From Smittia aterrima (taxonomy: Eukaryota > Arthropoda > Insecta > Diptera > Chironomidae): DNA of 64,000 nucleotides. The position numbers and the translations under genes are program-made. Location of the stretch: contig CP093831.1 in the NCBI GenBank assembly GCA_033063855.1, positions 17,980,001-18,044,000 of the forward strand. The letters run 5' to 3'. Every line of letters begins with the position of its first letter. Position 1 is the stretch's first letter. A model generated the notes under the pieces. It did not search any database, was not told the origin of the DNA, and saw nothing but the letters and a program-made list of their open reading frames with translations. Of the stretch, positions 60,454-64,000 are shown in pieces.

Positions 60454-63400
60454 TTTCACTTAAACTTTTTGGAAAAATTCCGCTTTGCAAAAACTGATCC
60501 TCTCGTCTCTAACGTCCAGCGTCAACTGATTCTGCTACTCGTCGACTTGTGAATGAATACCAAGTTTTGCGTTCGTTCGATCGTTCGTTCTCAAGCAGCG
60601 AATCTTTTTTTTCGGAGAAGTTATCGGCCGCTTAAGAAGAAGATGTAATCGAATGTGAAAGAGCGTATGAATTTTCGATTTATGGGACTGGCGATAAAAG
60701 TTATCGGTCTTTGATGAGGAGAGAAAACTGTTAGCGGTTGATTTAATTGATTATTTCGGCGTTGTAAACTTGTTTCGACATTTCTCTTCATATCGATTGA
60801 ATCGCTAATATATCGCGATCACGTGCAGATTCTTCGTGTGGCAGGTTCATGGCGAAGAAGAACCATCGCTTGCTATCTCGTTCCTTCCTTGTTAACCATA
60901 CAAAATGTGATCGATTCCATGATAAAGAACGTGAAATTGATTTGAATTAAGATTTTTGTTTGATAAGCATGAGAAAACTGTAAAGATCAAAATCGAAGCC
61001 TGTCCAATCAATTACTCGCAAGCTCAATAAAGCTTAAGGACCATAAATTCATTTGATTTAATTCAAAATGTGCAATAATTAAGATTCCGTCGTAAAAAAG
61101 AAAAACTTTTCGTTAAATAAAATTAGCATAAATCATGAAAAATCTTTATTCCTTTTTGGAGAAAAGAAGATTTGGGAACCCGTTTCGCCCGATATGAAGG
61201 TTCTTGTGCTACGTGACCAGGGTTGCCGTGAAGACGAGCCCGCGAAACGCTGAATTAATTGAGATGCTTCAAGTTCGTTCTCTCCCCTTTATCACTTCGT
61301 CTTCTTACACAGAGTCTGTAGTAAATTCAAGTTCTGATCAGGCGATCGACTTTACGTTTCTTGTCCCTTAAAAGCGATGACCTCACGTTTCATCGAGAAC
61401 CTTTTCACTTTGGGCTTGCTTTTAATTCTTCCGTCGAGAGTTGATAAACACAAAATTGCAATGCGGAAGGAAAACAACCGTACAAAGAAGAGCATGGAAG
61501 CGAATCGATCTGCTGCGTCTGATGGGATTTGTTGTGTTTCTTTCGCATGCGCTGAAATGTTGTTGCGATCAAGTCAAACGGCTTTTTAATAATTTTTTTT
61601 TGTGGATTTTTGGGCCTTCGGCTTTATGGCTACATTTTCAAGTATAACGATGAGAGAAAAGATTCGTCACTCTCGATATGATTGCCATGAAAAAAAATAT
61701 TTGAACAGAGGCTTGCTTGCGTAATTTCACTCGAGCCGATGAAGTAATTTACAATTCCCAAAGGATTCTCAGTAAAAGTTTTGCGTCTTCTTTCTTAAAA
61801 GAAAAATAAAGCGTTTTTTGTGGTTCTTATTTGCACGACTTTTTGGTCAAAAGACGCTTCAATCTCTTTTCGTCGCTCATTAGCATGTCGCGAGTTCTTT
61901 TCATTAATAAAACGCTAAAGATCGAACGTAGACTTTTCGTCTTCTGACGAGTTACGCGATTCTAGAGAATTCAAAAGAGTTCGAAACTCTTCTGAATTCG
62001 TGAAATCATGTCGAGCGGAGAAAAAAAGATTAACAGCATTTTGAATGCAGACAGAAACGCCGGCACTTCTTGCGATGCGAAGCTAACGATTAGTATTCAC
62101 TCGACTTGGATATTAGATCAGACAGAGGCAAGTGCATTGGACTCAATCTCACCCGATTTTTCTTCTCGATCCACGAATATTAAATCATTTCATGAATATT
62201 CATTTCGTTTCCGACTTCCCTTCACGATTACACCTCTGCGTCTATAAAATCTTCAGACACGTTTTGCGATGACTTTTCTCAAACTGATTTGCATAATGTA
62301 AAGCTTTTGATTTTGGTAAAGTGACCGTTGAGAACAGAGATAAAATGATACGATTTGTGGCTGATCGTTTCTCTTCGGAAAGAATTGCAAGAGGTGAAGC
62401 ACCTGTTGATTGGACAGCTTCGAATGCCTGTGTAAAAACTTTAATTAAGTAACTGGGTGATGGCACAGGTGTCCGCAGAAATCAGAGCCTTCATCAAGAT
62501 TCTTCGACATGAAACCAAAAAACCTGAACATCCAAGCAGGAATAACTTGAGTCATAAAGTTTCTTCGTTGTTGCGACTCACCAGATACCGACGTGTCTGG
62601 ATGTTCTGGAGGGAAAGAAATCGAAAGCCGGAATATACAAACACCTGTACAAATGTTAGACGACGTCGCCTCGGAGTCTTCAAACCTTTTGAGAAATCAC
62701 GGCGTCGATTGATGTGTGCTTGGAGACATTTTGTAACTTGAGAACTTCGTTTCGTTCTTTGTTTGCTTTCTTGATACTTTATGAGCGTGCAAACAAAGTC
62801 TTTCGATTTTACTTTCAATAAATGTGCGATTGATATTCAAGTTAAGAGAGAGAAGATCACGAACAGGTGAACTCGAATAAAATTTCATTTCTAATTCTCG
62901 ACATTAAGCTGAGAGACGTTGTTGGCTTTGATTTACTGAATTCTTGGGAAGAAAAGATTAACTTGAAAGATGCTAAATGCTAAATAGGCGATAACATTTC
63001 AAGTTGGTGTGGGGACTTAGTTTACAAAATTGATGACGATTTGGTTACGAAATTTTACTTTTTCACGTCACAGTTGTCAAACTTGACATTCGAAAAACCG
63101 CAAGACGATGAATGGTCAATGTCAAGGCTAACAAAAGCTTAACGCCTTGGATGATTTAAAAATTAATAACTAAAGTGCACGTTTGTGGCTTTTGTGTCGC
63201 CACAATTTAGCGTAAGAGAGAAAAGTGTTTGCCAATGCCGGTGGCATTCTCCAAACTTGCTAAGCAGATGCAAGATTCGATTTTTTATCAACTGAAATCA
63301 CAAATATTTATTCTGCCGTCGTGGACGAAAATTTATTCGCGTCGTTTAAGAATGTGATCGCGAACAGAATTTCGTGTTGCGAACTGGAAGACGATTGGTT

Positions 63401-64000
63401 TGTGTGCAATATTAAGCGGAGTTCTGTCTATCTTTTGGCAATTCTCGAGAAACTAATGTGTCGATGTAGCAGTTTCGATTCGATAACTTTCTCATAAATA
63501 TTTGTCGCCACTATCAAATAAAATATTTATTCTTGGTCTTCTTCATTTTCTTACGTAATTTGCGACTTTGTAGAGAGGTCAAAAACTTTAACTGTAAAAA
63601 AACTAAGTGGCGATTGCAATTAGGACCTTTTTTTGGAAACGATTTGTAATTATCGGAACTTTCCTTCGTCAAATAAAAGAAATCTTTGATTCAGCTGATC
63701 CAATTAACTTGTTCTTCTCATTTTATAGACATGTTCACCCTCCGGCATCATGTCCGTCTTTTTAAAAGCATGTGCTGTTTATAATAGCCAAATGATAATC
63801 ATTAAAACGGATCCAAAAAAGATTCAAACTTTAATTAAAGCTTGAATAAAACTAATTTAATTATTTGCAGCTTTCTTTCTAAAAAAATAAAGGACTTTTT
63901 TTTAATGAAAATACGTTTTCAAAAACATTATTAAGCTCAAAACTTTACATTTCTAAGTTTCGGAGTAATTCACGTCTGAACAATTTTCGGCCACAATTTC
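60454..64000. other. Right-hand 3.5 kb without a recognised gene
   Basis: Apart from the CAP gene 3 promoter flank, I recognise nothing. Open frames of up to 94 codons (for example 62457-62741) are rich in Arg and lack known motifs or clear splice borders. The stretch may be regulatory DNA or untranslated sequence of a gene beyond the window. Confidence 0.5.
60621..60705 (-). promoter_or_regulatory. GATA motif cluster upstream of CAP gene 3
   Basis: TTATC at 60621-60625 and an inverted pair GATAA-AAG-TTATC (60693-60705), all with flanking C or G, lie 170-250 bases upstream of the start codon. Comparable to the paired GATA motifs before CAP genes 1 and 2. Confidence 0.33.

Noticed and set aside
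62457..62741. 94-codon Arg-rich frame near the right end
   Set aside because: Overlaps an Arg-rich frame on the other strand, typical of a shadow pair; no motif.

Overview
The window is nuclear DNA of a metazoan, almost certainly an insect and probably a fly or midge (Diptera). It is AT-rich, with split genes, mostly 50-100 base introns with GT-AG borders, and insect-type families: a dpr immunoglobulin gene, antigen-5-type CAP genes and a Ttd14-type gene. The compact spacing on the right would suit a small-genome nematoceran such as a chironomid midge, but that is inference. No bacterial operon, rRNA, tRNA, CRISPR array or intact transposon was recognised.

Layout. Bases 1 to about 20,030 hold no gene I can support, only two pairs of old direct repeats. 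A six-exon dpr-family gene runs from 20,067 to 27,393 on the plus strand. Two tandem antigen-5-like CAP genes follow on the minus strand (29,379-30,314 and 31,108-32,102). A decayed hydroxylase fragment lies at 32,880-33,215. A Ttd14-like gene is on the minus strand (34,174-35,385).

From 36,048 to 55,429 there is a dense array of eleven intact genes of the membrane fatty acid hydroxylase / sterol desaturase superfamily (called FAH1 to FAH11 here), plus one chimeric pseudogene. Ten are on the plus strand and the last is inverted. I rebuilt all eleven as open spliced models. Each keeps the three histidine boxes of the di-iron family. FAH1, 2, 8, 9, 10 and 11 look like FAXDC2; FAH3 to FAH7 form a second, more diverged clade that has been duplicated locally. 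The array records its own history: a segment of about 1.7-1.8 kb copied from FAH3's tail through FAH4, a pseudogene made by fusing an FAH7-like gene to FAH3's tail, an FAH5 whose end comes from another paralogue, a patchwork of introns, and a stray piece 17 kb upstream.

An AMMECR1 gene (56,140-57,038) follows, then a third, more canonical antigen-5-like CAP gene on the minus strand (59,093-60,453). The last 3.5 kb has no recognised gene. The CAP genes therefore flank the hydroxylase array on both sides.

How they work together: the genes do not form one pathway. The hydroxylases would act at the endoplasmic reticulum membrane on lipid or sterol-like substrates. Insects do not make sterols from scratch, so an eleven-gene expansion points to lipid modification such as cuticle, membrane or pheromone lipids, or to dietary sterol processing. 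That is inference. The CAP proteins are secreted, the dpr protein is a neuronal surface adhesion protein, and Ttd14 is a GTP-binding trafficking factor.
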